Counted from the stretch's first letter, positions 1-5,952 are shown. The stretch: 10,376 nucleotides of DNA from Clostridia bacterium (GCA_017453605.1 JAFTEP010000339.1:1-10376), one strand, 5' to 3'. Notes: generated by a model from the sequence alone, not told the origin. Made by a program: numbers and translations.

Positions 1-174
1 ATCCTCAGCATCGGCGGAGGCATTTCCAAGGAGGGCGAAATGCTCCTCGCTCCGCTGAGAGAGATCATCAACCGCGAGCAGTACGCGAGAAACAGCGAGA
101 AGAAGACCGAATACAGGATCGCAAAACTCGGCAACGACGCCGGAATAATCGGCGCCGCTATGCTTTACAGATAA
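1..174 (+). CDS. ROK-family sugar kinase (glucokinase-like), C-terminal end only
   Basis: This frame is open from the first base and ends at TAA 172-174, giving the last 57 residues of a protein whose start lies outside the window. The segment begins with LSIGGGIS, which resembles the glycine-rich 'GG(G/V)IS' strand-turn near the C-terminus of ROK-family kinases, and finishes with KLGNDAGIIGAAMLYR, the typical ROK ending (GN(D/E)AGxxGAA). ROK proteins are either cytoplasmic sugar kinases that phosphorylate glucose or N-acetylhexosamines with ATP, or transcriptional repressors with an added N-terminal helix-turn-helix. The catalytic and zinc-binding parts are not visible, so kinase versus repressor cannot be decided; a glucokinase is the commoner case. 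murB begins 48 nt downstream with its own strong ribosome binding site. Family assignment is fairly secure, substrate is not. Confidence 0.75.
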   Translation: MLSIGGGISKEGEMLLAPLREIINREQYARNSEKKTEYRIAKLGNDAGIIGAAMLYR

Positions 175-180
175 AAGGCG

Positions 181-186
181 TATAAT
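181..186 (+). promoter_or_regulatory. possible -10 box for murB-whiA-yfbR
   Basis: A perfect TATAAT lies just after the ROK gene stop and 36 nt before the murB start codon, which would place transcription start near 193. No good -35 hexamer is found at 16-18 nt upstream (CTATGC at 158-163), and there is no TG extension. It may be a weak internal promoter or a chance match. Confidence 0.3.
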
Positions 187-222
187 CCCCGTAAATCCCG
201 GAGAAAGGAGGACCGAGCCGAA

Positions 223-1143
223 GTGGAAGAACAAAACGAGGTTCTGACGGAACTTGAAAAAGCCGGACGGATCGAGATAAAACAAAACGTCTCTCTCTTG
301 AACATGGCGGGACTTCGCACCGGAGGAACGGCGCGCGCGCTCGTCTTCCCTCTCGACACGGAAGCCTGCGCCCGGGCCGCCGAAGCCTGCGGCGAAAAGC
401 TGGCGGTCCTCGGCTTCGGTTCCAACGTCCTCGTCTGCGACGGAGTGATAGAGGTGCCTCTGTTATCGACCTCGCGCCTGACCGGATGCCGCGAACTCGA
501 CGAAAACGGGAAGTTTGCGGTCCAGGCGGGAGTCGGACTGACAAAATTCGCCCTGAAAGCCGCTCAGGCGGGCTTTTCGGGAGCCGAATTCATGTACGGG
601 ATACCGGGGAGCATGGGCGGAGCTTCTGTGATGAACGCCGGGGCGTACGGCCATCAGCTCGACGAGATCGCGCTGAAGTTCACCGTCTGCGACCGCAAGG
701 GGAAGGTCTATTCCGTAGACGCCGCGGACGCCGGGCTCTCCTACAGACACTCGAGGTTCCAGGAGAGCGGAGAGATCGTTCTCGAGACAGTTTTGCGTCT
801 TACGCCCTGCGACAGCGGGACCGTCACGGATCTTATGAACTCGCTGATGAAGAGGAGAAAGGAAAAGCAGCCGCTCGAATATCCGAGCTGCGGAAGCTAT
901 TTCAAGCGTCCGGAGGGGCAATTCGCCGGAAAACTGATAGAGGACTGCGGTCTGAAAGGGCTTACCAAGGGCGGAGCTCAGGTGAGCGAGAAGCACGCCG
1001 GATTCATCATAAACCGCGGCGGCGCGACCGCCTCCGACGTCGAAAAGCTCGAGGATGAGATAAAAAGGACCGTGAAGGAAAGATTCGGTGTCGAACTCGA
1101 AAGAGAAGTCAGAAAGCTCGGCGCGCACGGATTTGAGAAATGA
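223..1143 (+). CDS. murB: UDP-N-acetylenolpyruvoylglucosamine reductase (MurB)
   Basis: MurB performs the second committed step of peptidoglycan precursor synthesis in the cytoplasm: NADPH-dependent, FAD-bound reduction of UDP-GlcNAc-enolpyruvate to UDP-MurNAc. The 306-residue protein is the normal length. The FAD-binding half shows LRTGGTA (31-37), VLGFGSNVLV (62-71) and the diagnostic GIPGSMGGASVMNAGAYG (126-143). The C-terminal half shows the YRxS motif (Y174, R175, S177), PSCGSYFKRP with the proton-donor serine at S225, and LEREV with the catalytic glutamate at E295, matching Arg159, Ser229 and Glu325 of E. coli MurB. The short distance between YRxS and the serine motif fits the type II MurB of Gram-positives, without the extra tyrosine loop. 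The start is GTG at 223, chosen because AGAAAGGAGG (202-211) sits 11 nt upstream. The TGA stop overlaps the whiA ATG (ATGA), so whiA translation is probably coupled. Confidence 0.96.
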   Translation: MEEQNEVLTELEKAGRIEIKQNVSLLNMAGLRTGGTARALVFPLDTEACARAAEACGEKLAVLGFGSNVLVCDGVIEVPLLSTSRLTGCRELDENGKFAVQAGVGLTKFALKAAQAGFSGAEFMYGIPGSMGGASVMNAGAYGHQLDEIALKFTVCDRKGKVYSVDAADAGLSYRHSRFQESGEIVLETVLRLTPCDSGTVTDLMNSLMKRRKEKQPLEYPSCGSYFKRPEGQFAGKLIEDCGLKGLTKGGAQVSEKHAGFIINRGGATASDVEKLEDEIKRTVKERFGVELEREVRKLGAHGFEK

Positions 1144-1913
1144 GTTTTTCCAAAGAACTGAAAGACCTTATCAAACAGAGGACCCTTTCGGAATTCAATC
1201 TGCCAAACAAAAGACAAAGGCCGTCTGTTTGCTGTCGGAACAGCTTCGAAAACGCGGCGGCTCTTTTTTCGGGCGAAAGCGTTTCTTATCGCGAACAAGT
1301 CTGCGCGCGGTGTCCCGTTTATTTTCTGCGCGGAGCGTTCGTGACTGCGGGATATCTTGCCGATCCCAAAAAAAGATACCATCTTGAAATAAGGATCCCT
1401 GACGAAAAATGCCTTGAAGCCTTGAAGATCGCTCTCAACGGCTGCGGATTCACGTTCAAAACGGCGACACGCGGCACAAAGAGCATTTTCTACATCAAAA
1501 ACAGCGAGGATATAGAGGATTTTCTGACCATGTGCGCCTGCCAGGACAAGGCGATGGAGCTCATGGAGCTGAAAGTCGAGCGCTCGGTGAAAAACAGGAT
1601 CAACCGCGTCAACAACTACGACGGGGCGAATCTGCAGAGAACGATCAATTTTGCCGGGAAATTGAAGGACGCGATAGAGTTTTTGAAATCAAACGACGCG
1701 TTCGAGAGACTTCCCGAAAATCTCAAAAACACCGCCGCACTCAGGGGAAGATACCCCGGAGCGAGTTTGAGCGAGCTATGCGCTCTGTCCAAAGAAAAAC
1801 TCACAAAATCAGGGCTCAATCACAGATTCCAGAGGATAATCGAAGAGGCGGACAGGCTGAGAGCGCATCTGACTGCCGTCTGCCGGGATCAAAGCGCCAA
1901 AGGAGACGTATAA
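1140..1913 (+). CDS. whiA: WhiA-like DNA-binding regulator, internally shortened
   Basis: WhiA is a DNA-binding protein of Gram-positive bacteria: it controls sporulation and division genes in Streptomyces and affects cell division and chromosome segregation in Bacillus. The full-length protein has a LAGLIDADG homing-endonuclease-like domain without nuclease activity, then a helix-turn-helix. Here the start MSFSKELKDLI (1-11) matches the family start, and RGAFVTAGYLADPKKRYHLEI (64-84) is the second LAGLIDADG helix and strand. NRINRVNNYDGANLQRTI (152-169) corresponds to the NRxxNCxTANLxKT linker, and SLSELCALSKEKLTKSGLNHRF (209-230) is the C-terminal HTH with the typical 'SKSGxNHR' recognition part. 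The protein has 257 residues against roughly 310-320 usually. The loss is between CC (31-32) and C58, where the first LAGLIDADG lobe should be. It overlaps murB by 4 nt, and yfbR follows after 1 nt. Confidence 0.88.
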   Translation: MSFSKELKDLIKQRTLSEFNLPNKRQRPSVCCRNSFENAAALFSGESVSYREQVCARCPVYFLRGAFVTAGYLADPKKRYHLEIRIPDEKCLEALKIALNGCGFTFKTATRGTKSIFYIKNSEDIEDFLTMCACQDKAMELMELKVERSVKNRINRVNNYDGANLQRTINFAGKLKDAIEFLKSNDAFERLPENLKNTAALRGRYPGASLSELCALSKEKLTKSGLNHRFQRIIEEADRLRAHLTAVCRDQSAKGDV

Positions 1914-1914
1914 A

Positions 1915-2493
1915 ATGAACAACGGCGATTTTTATTCGCTCTTATTCAGAATGAAGTACATAAACCGCTGGGGGCTCATGAAGAACTCGAGAAACGAGAA
2001 TCTTATGGAGCACTCGATGGAAGTCGCGCTCATTTCCCACGCCCTGGCGCTGATCGGAAACACAAAGCTCAAAAAATCGCACGACGCCGAGCATATCGCC
2101 GCCGCCGCTCTCTTCCACGACATGAACGAGATCCTCACAGGCGATCTCCCCACCCCCGTCAAGTACAGCAACGAGGCGCTGAGAAAAGCATACAAGGACA
2201 TAGAGGACCGCTCGAAAGAAAGGATCCTCTCCCTGCTCGACGAAGATATGCTCGCCGAATACGAAAAGACCCTCACTGTCACTGACGAGGAAAAAAAGCT
2301 CATAAAGGCCGCGGACAGACTTTGCGCGTACATAAAATGCCTCGACGAACTGAAAAACTCGAACCCCGATTTCGCATCCGCGGAGCGTTCGATAAAGAGC
2401 GATCTTGAAGCCTTCGACTGCGAAGAACTGAAAATATTTATGGCGGATTACCTCGGATCGTTTGAAAAAACTCTCGATCAGATCACTCTTTGA
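1915..2493 (+). CDS. yfbR: HD-domain 5'-deoxynucleotidase (YfbR family)
   Basis: YfbR removes the 5'-phosphate from deoxyribonucleoside monophosphates (dAMP, dGMP, dTMP and others) with a divalent metal, helping nucleotide salvage and pool balance. The 192-residue protein is close to the 199 residues of E. coli YfbR and conserves its active site at nearly the same numbering: R18-W19, the HD-domain metal ligands H33, H68-D69 and D134, E72, and the GDLPTPVKY block (76-84) with D77. ADRLCAYIKCLDEL (133-146) matches the E. coli ADALCAYLKCLEEL helix. AAAGGAG (1899-1905) precedes the ATG by 9 nt, and the gene starts 1 nt after the whiA stop, so it is the last gene of the murB-whiA unit. No clear intrinsic terminator follows it. 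The substrate range is inferred from the family. Confidence 0.9.
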   Translation: MNNGDFYSLLFRMKYINRWGLMKNSRNENLMEHSMEVALISHALALIGNTKLKKSHDAEHIAAAALFHDMNEILTGDLPTPVKYSNEALRKAYKDIEDRSKERILSLLDEDMLAEYEKTLTVTDEEKKLIKAADRLCAYIKCLDELKNSNPDFASAERSIKSDLEAFDCEELKIFMADYLGSFEKTLDQITL

Positions 2494-2542
2494 AATTGAT
2501 ATATAATATATTTATCGCGTAATTCACAAAAATTGAGTGAAA

Positions 2543-2557
2543 ATCCGCCGGTCGGAT
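2543..2557. repeat. short inverted repeat after yfbR
   Basis: ATCCG and CGGAT flank a 5-nt centre (CCGGT), 50 nt after the yfbR stop. The stem is only 5 bp and no T-run follows, so it is a poor candidate for a terminator; it may be meaningless. Confidence 0.3.
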
Positions 2558-2564
2558 AAATAAA

Positions 2565-2578
2565 TCAAAAATTTTTGA
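2565..2578. repeat. perfect A/T palindrome upstream of the rplS promoter
   Basis: TCAAAAATTTTTGA reads identically on both strands (14 bp) and is followed by a run of A (2578-2584). It ends 9 bp before the rplS -35 box, roughly -46 to -59 from the expected start, the place of an UP element bound by the RNA polymerase alpha subunit. A protein operator is possible too. Confidence 0.5.
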
Positions 2579-2587
2579 AAAAAACTA

Positions 2588-2616
2588 TTGCAAAAGAAAA
2601 CCGGACGTGGTATAAT
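2588..2616 (+). promoter_or_regulatory. SigA-type extended -10 promoter for rplS
   Basis: TTGCAA (2588-2593) and TATAAT (2611-2616) are separated by exactly 17 nt, with TG at 2608-2609 forming an extended -10. A-rich tracts precede the -35. Transcription should begin near 2623, leaving an untranslated leader of about 120 nt before rplS. This is the best promoter in the window. Confidence 0.85.
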
Positions 2617-2622
2617 TATCTT

Positions 2623-2740
2623 GTTATGGTATGGTGATTTCTATTCGTCAGAATAGAAAAAGGGAGCGGTCCTCTATTAGCTCTGATATGAACGCTTCCC
2701 GTCCCTTCCGGAATAAATTTATTTATCTGAAAGGAGAAAG
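2623..2740 (+). ncRNA. structured rplS leader, possible L19 autoregulatory leader
   Basis: The leader between the promoter and rplS can fold into two hairpins. The first is a perfect 8-bp stem, TTCTATTC (2639-2646) with GAATAGAA (2651-2658) around the tetraloop GTCA. The second pairs GGGAGCG (2662-2668) with CGCTTCCC (2693-2700), with one bulged base and a 24-nt loop. An alternative pairing of GAGC (2664-2667) with GCTC (2679-2682) would disrupt the second hairpin. A 12-bp A/T palindrome (2712-2723) and the ribosome binding site AAAGGAG (2730-2736) follow. Low-GC Gram-positives are known to carry an L19 leader element before rplS, through which L19 is thought to control its own synthesis; whether this sequence belongs to that family is inference. 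No T-run follows the hairpins, so control would be translational rather than by termination. Confidence 0.5.
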
Positions 2741-2746
2741 CTGAAA

Positions 2747-3088
2747 ATGGATCTGTTGAAAGCTTTCGCAAGTGAGCAGCTCAAGGAGGAGGCGCCCGTT
2801 TTCAACATCGGTGATACCGTCAGGGTGCACAACAAGATCAAGGAAGGAAACAGGGAAAGGATCCAGCTCTTTGAAGGCACGGTCATCGCCAGGAAAAACG
2901 GCGGGATCTCCGAGACCTTCACCGTGAGAAGGGTCTCCTACGGCGTCGGCGTCGAAAAGACCTTCCCTCTCCATTCCCCCAACGTTGAAAAAGTCGACGT
3001 TGTCAGAAAGGGCCGCGTTCGCAGAGCAAAGCTCTATTATCTCAGAGACCGCGTCGGCAAATCGGCAAAAGTCAAGGAAAAAATCTGA
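2747..3088 (+). CDS. rplS: 50S ribosomal protein L19
   Basis: L19 binds 23S rRNA at the 30S-50S interface of the ribosome. The 113-residue length is standard. Recognisable family blocks are FNIGDTVRVHNKIKEGNRERIQ (19-40), LFEGTVIARKNGGISETFTVRR (41-62), GVGVEKTFPLHSPNVEKV (66-83) and RRAKLYYLRDRVGKSAKVKE (92-111), the last being the basic RNA-binding tail. The ATG is placed 10 nt after AAAGGAG (2730-2736). The gene has its own strong promoter and leader and is followed after about 40 nt by an intrinsic terminator, so it can be expressed as a single-gene transcript at the high level needed for a ribosomal protein. In many Bacillota it follows rpsP-rimM-trmD; here yfbR lies upstream instead. 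Confidence 0.98.
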   Translation: MDLLKAFASEQLKEEAPVFNIGDTVRVHNKIKEGNRERIQLFEGTVIARKNGGISETFTVRRVSYGVGVEKTFPLHSPNVEKVDVVRKGRVRRAKLYYLRDRVGKSAKVKEKI

Positions 3089-3126
3089 CTCTCCCGTTTT
3101 GCTCAGGTCACACACCCTTGCAGCTT

Positions 3127-3172
3127 GAGAGAAGCGGCCGATTTTATGCGCCGCTTCTCTTCTTTATTTTTT
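3127..3172 (+). terminator. intrinsic terminator after rplS
   Basis: An 11-bp GC-containing stem, AGAGAAGCGGC (3128-3138) with GCCGCTTCTCT (3150-3160), encloses an 11-nt loop and is followed by a T-rich tract TCTTTATTTTTT (3161-3172). It ends 44 nt before lepB, so part of the transcripts probably stop here and the downstream genes receive less message than rplS. Confidence 0.88.
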
Positions 3173-3216
3173 AAGTTTCGTTTTTTTGACGCTTTGAGCG
3201 CCGCAGAGGAAGAACA

Positions 3217-4089
3217 ATGGCAGAAACGTTCGATAATACCGAAAAACTTGTTGATCCCGAAGACTCCGAAAAGACCGGCAAAGAAGACCGCGAGCCCGTT
3301 AACGGCTCTGAAACCGAGGACTTTGATCTTTTGGCGGTGAAAGCGCCCGCCGGGTCCGCGAGCGCCGGTGAAGAAGTTCCCGCAGACAAAGAATCCGGAC
3401 AGGACCCCGAAAACGCCGGGATCTCTCCCGAAGACGAAGAGATCATAAACAGTTTTCTCACGCCTTTGGACGAATACGCGAAAAAAGAAAAAGCAAGATT
3501 CAAAAAAAACCAGAAGATCCTCGGCGGATGCTATGAATGGCTCGGATCTTTTGTTTATGCGCTGCTCTTTGTCGTGGTTCTTTTCACCTTCATCCTCAGG
3601 CTCGTGAGAGTTCAGGGAGAGTCGATGTGGCCCACGCTGAACAGCGAGGACTATCTTGTCATAAGCAATCTTGCCTACGAGCCGAAGACCGGGGACATCG
3701 TCGTTCTGCAGGTGCCCTCGTACAAGAGCGGTCATCCGCTAATCAAGCGCGTCATCGCGACCGGCGGTCAGAAGGTGCATATAGACTACGAAAACTGGAC
3801 CGTGACAGTAGACGGCGTGACGCTAAACGAAACTTATCTCAACCGCGATTCGCGTCCGATGAGCAGGCTCGACAACTGCCCGACCGACTTTGTCGTCAAA
3901 GAGGGCTACGTTTTCGTGATGGGTGACAACCGCAACAATTCCACCGACAGCCGAAGCAGTCTTATAGGACAGATCGACGAGAGGTATCTTATGGGCAGAG
4001 TCGTGTTCAGGCTCTTCTCGCTCTCGCCGCTCGGGACCGAAACAAATCCCCTGCTTTCGCCCTTTGCGGAGTCTAAAGATGCCGACTGA
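3217..4089 (+). CDS. lepB: Signal peptidase I
   Basis: This membrane enzyme cuts signal peptides from exported proteins on the outer face of the cytoplasmic membrane, using a Ser/Lys dyad. Residues 1 to about 100 form a soluble tail with no membrane segment; 26 of the first 90 residues are Asp or Glu, and a basic stretch (89-100) precedes the membrane. One hydrophobic helix follows (about 112-128). The catalytic core shows GESMWPTL with nucleophile S136, LIKRVIATGG with general base K177, and the conserved GDNRNNSTDSR box (236-246), all intact. At 290 residues it is much longer than Bacillus SipS (about 185) because of the tail. GAGGA (3206-3210) precedes the ATG by 6 nt. No promoter is evident between the rplS terminator and the gene, so it may depend on read-through. 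Its stop overlaps rbgA by 11 nt. Confidence 0.95.
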   Translation: MAETFDNTEKLVDPEDSEKTGKEDREPVNGSETEDFDLLAVKAPAGSASAGEEVPADKESGQDPENAGISPEDEEIINSFLTPLDEYAKKEKARFKKNQKILGGCYEWLGSFVYALLFVVVLFTFILRLVRVQGESMWPTLNSEDYLVISNLAYEPKTGDIVVLQVPSYKSGHPLIKRVIATGGQKVHIDYENWTVTVDGVTLNETYLNRDSRPMSRLDNCPTDFVVKEGYVFVMGDNRNNSTDSRSSLIGQIDERYLMGRVVFRLFSLSPLGTETNPLLSPFAESKDAD

Positions 4090-4939
4090 TATAATCCAGT
4101 GGTTTCCCGGCCACATGGCGGCGACCAAAAGGCTGATAAAAGAAAACCTATCGAGCGTCGACGTGATCCTCGAGCTCGCGGACGCGAGGATCCCGCTTTC
4201 GAGCAGGAACCCGCAGATAAAAGAACTCGTTTCCAACAAACCCGTCATTCTGATACTGAACAAAGCCTCTCTCGCGGATCCTGAACAAAACAGGATCTGG
4301 AAGGAATATTATCTCAAAAACACCGAAAGCGCCGTATGCGTCGACTGCATAGACGGCAAAGGCATAAAAGAGCTTGAAGCCGAGGTCAAGCGTGTGATGG
4401 CGGACAAGCTCGCAAAGAACAAAGAAAAGAACGTCAACCGCGCTATAAAGGCGATGGTGCTCGGGATCCCGAACGTCGGGAAGTCCACTCTCATAAACAC
4501 GCTCTGCGGTTCAAAAAAGGCGAAGGCCGAGAACAGACCGGGCGTCACGCTGACAAAGCAGTGGGTGAAGACTTCGATCGGACTGGAGCTTTTGGACATG
4601 CCGGGAGTCCTCGCGCCGAAGTTTTCGGACAGGACGGTCGGAGAAAATCTTTCGGCGACCGGCGCGATAAAGGACACGGTCGTTCTGACCGACGAAGTCG
4701 CTCTCGCGCTCTGCGGAAGACTCAGGGAACTCTATCCCGGACTTCTCGCCGCAAGATATAAATTAACAGAAGAAGATCTGACGCTTGACGCGCCGGAGCT
4801 TTTTGAAACGATCGGAAGAAAAAGAGGCTTTCTCGTTTCCGGCGGAGACGTCGACTTTTCAAGGTGCGCGGCTGTGATACTCGACGAATTCCGCTCGGGA
4901 AAGATCGGCAGGATAACGCTTGAAAGAGTGAGTGGATAA
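4079..4939 (+). CDS. rbgA: Ribosome biogenesis GTPase RbgA (YlqF)
   Basis: RbgA is a circularly permuted GTPase needed for late assembly of the 50S subunit, where it acts as a checkpoint for the 45S particle. The 286-residue protein starts with IIQWFPGHMA (5-14), containing the catalytic histidine (H12, equal to His9 in Bacillus). The motifs come in permuted order: G4 at 61-64 (NKAS), G1/P-loop GIPNVGKST (129-137), G2 threonine T157, G3 DMPG (173-176). GAIKD (195-199) and the C-terminal RNA-contacting domain follow. The G4 box reads NKAS rather than NKxD, an unusual change in the guanine-recognition aspartate. I chose ATG 4079 over an in-frame TTG at 4064 because the protein then begins as the family does and GGAG (4068-4071) lies 7 nt upstream. 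It overlaps lepB by 11 nt, and rnhB follows after 2 nt. Confidence 0.95.
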   Translation: MPTDIIQWFPGHMAATKRLIKENLSSVDVILELADARIPLSSRNPQIKELVSNKPVILILNKASLADPEQNRIWKEYYLKNTESAVCVDCIDGKGIKELEAEVKRVMADKLAKNKEKNVNRAIKAMVLGIPNVGKSTLINTLCGSKKAKAENRPGVTLTKQWVKTSIGLELLDMPGVLAPKFSDRTVGENLSATGAIKDTVVLTDEVALALCGRLRELYPGLLAARYKLTEEDLTLDAPELFETIGRKRGFLVSGGDVDFSRCAAVILDEFRSGKIGRITLERVSG

Positions 4940-4941
4940 AA

Positions 4942-5535
4942 ATGGACTGGACGCTTTCAAGAGAACTCTCGGAAAAGTATCCGGGACCGGTCTGCGGTCT
5001 CGACGAAGCCGGGCGCGGTCCGCTCGCGGGACCTGTCTACGCCGCCGCGGTGATACTGAATGACGGCGAAGTCATCCCCGGGCTCGACGACTCGAAAAAA
5101 CTCAGTCCCAAAAAGAGGGCGGAGCTTGAAAAGATCATAAAAGAAAAGACGCTCTTCTGGGCGGTCGCGAGCGTCGACGCGGAAGAGATCGACAGAATAA
5201 ACATCCTGAACGCAAGTATGCTCGCGATGAAAAAAGCCGAAGAAGCCCTCGGGACCGTACCGGGACTTCTCCTCATAGACGGAAACGTCGCGAGAGGCTT
5301 TGACGTACCTGCGATCCCGGTGATAAAGGGCGACGCTCTGATCCCGTCTATCGCCGCCGCGAGCATCCTCGCAAAGGAAGCCAGAGACAGGTTCTGTCTG
5401 AAAATGGACGAGGAATACCCTCAGTACTGCTTCAAAAAGCACAAGGGCTATCCGACAAAAGAACACAGGGACGCCGTAATAAAATTCGGTCCCTGCCCCT
5501 ATCACAGACTCAGTTTTCTCAAAAAGCTGACCTGA
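4942..5535 (+). CDS. rnhB: Ribonuclease HII
   Basis: RNase HII cleaves RNA in RNA-DNA hybrids and starts the removal of single ribonucleotides from DNA. The 197-residue length is typical. All four metal-binding acids are visible: D21 and E22 in GLDEAGRGPLAGPV (19-32), D113 in LLIDGN (110-115) and D131 in KGDALIPSIAAASILAK (129-145). The GRG motif (24-26), which contacts the 2'-OH of the ribonucleotide, is intact. DDSKKLSPKKR (49-59) and HKGYPTKEH (167-175) are further family blocks. The ATG lies 2 nt after the rbgA stop and has only a weak purine-rich ribosome binding site, so translation is probably coupled. rbgA-rnhB adjacency is common in Bacillota. yraN follows after 1 nt. Confidence 0.97.
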   Translation: MDWTLSRELSEKYPGPVCGLDEAGRGPLAGPVYAAAVILNDGEVIPGLDDSKKLSPKKRAELEKIIKEKTLFWAVASVDAEEIDRINILNASMLAMKKAEEALGTVPGLLLIDGNVARGFDVPAIPVIKGDALIPSIAAASILAKEARDRFCLKMDEEYPQYCFKKHKGYPTKEHRDAVIKFGPCPYHRLSFLKKLT

Positions 5536-5536
5536 A

Positions 5537-5914
5537 ATGAAAAGCACGCGCGAAGTCGGCGCGCTCGGAGAACAGCTCGCCGAGCGTTTCCTGAAAAAGA
5601 AGAAAATGAAAAAGGTCGCCTCCAACTTCTGCATAAGAGGCGGAGAGATCGACCTTATAATGCTCGACAAAAAGACTCTCGTATTCTGCGAGGTCAAGAC
5701 CAGGACCCCGAAGAGCGCCTCACTCGGCGCGGCCTACGAGGCGGTGGACAGAACAAAGCAGCTCAGGGTCGTGCGCGCGGCGAGAGCGTATCTTTCAAAG
5801 AACGCCGACGAGATCGACTTCGATGACACGAGGTTCGACGTCGTCGAGATATATCTGCCCGAGGAGGGCAAAAAAGTCTACGTAAGGCACACTCCCGACG
5901 CGTTCGGCGCCTGA
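5537..5914 (+). CDS. yraN: YraN / UPF0102 family nuclease-like protein
   Basis: The 125-residue protein belongs to UPF0102, a small family with a restriction-endonuclease-like fold whose cellular role is not firmly known; a part in DNA processing is often suspected because of the fold and its frequent position next to rnhB. The N-terminus GALGEQLAERFL (8-19) carries the conserved Gly-Glu helix. GGEIDLIMLDKKTLVFCEVKTR (35-56) gives the PD-(D/E)XK-type site with D39, E52 and K54. ALTERNATIVELY placed acids such as E37 could contribute. It starts 1 nt after the rnhB stop without a clear ribosome binding site of its own, consistent with translational coupling. The last 38 nt before thrC contain no terminator, so thrC may be cotranscribed. 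Confidence 0.92.
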   Translation: MKSTREVGALGEQLAERFLKKKKMKKVASNFCIRGGEIDLIMLDKKTLVFCEVKTRTPKSASLGAAYEAVDRTKQLRVVRAARAYLSKNADEIDFDDTRFDVVEIYLPEEGKKVYVRHTPDAFGA

Positions 5915-5952
5915 AAAGCCAAACGGAATAATAAACGAAAGGTCCGACGAAT

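Noticed and set aside
463..1128. Long open frame on the minus strand inside murB
   Set aside because: It lies wholly antisense to a clear murB, has no recognisable domain and reads as arginine- and leucine-rich shadow sequence. Similar antisense frames inside whiA, yfbR, lepB, rnhB, thrC and pepD were rejected for the same reason.
2494..2587. AT-rich stretch after yfbR as an intrinsic terminator or small gene
   Set aside because: No stem longer than 5 bp with a following T-run is seen, and there is no open frame with a ribosome binding site. Only the short inverted repeat and the palindrome near the rplS promoter stand out.
3118..3147. TTGCAG and TTTTAT as a lepB promoter overlapping the terminator
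   Set aside because: The -10 matches only 4 of 6 bases and lies in the terminator loop, so it would be an unlikely functional promoter.
3186..3191. TTGACG as a -35 box for lepB
   Set aside because: No -10-like hexamer is found 16-18 nt downstream (GAAGAA at 3209-3214), and the match is within a T-run after the terminator.
4064..4078. Upstream TTG start for rbgA
   Set aside because: It would add five residues not found in the family and would place the GGAG ribosome binding site inside the gene; ATG 4079 fits both the family N-terminus and the spacing.
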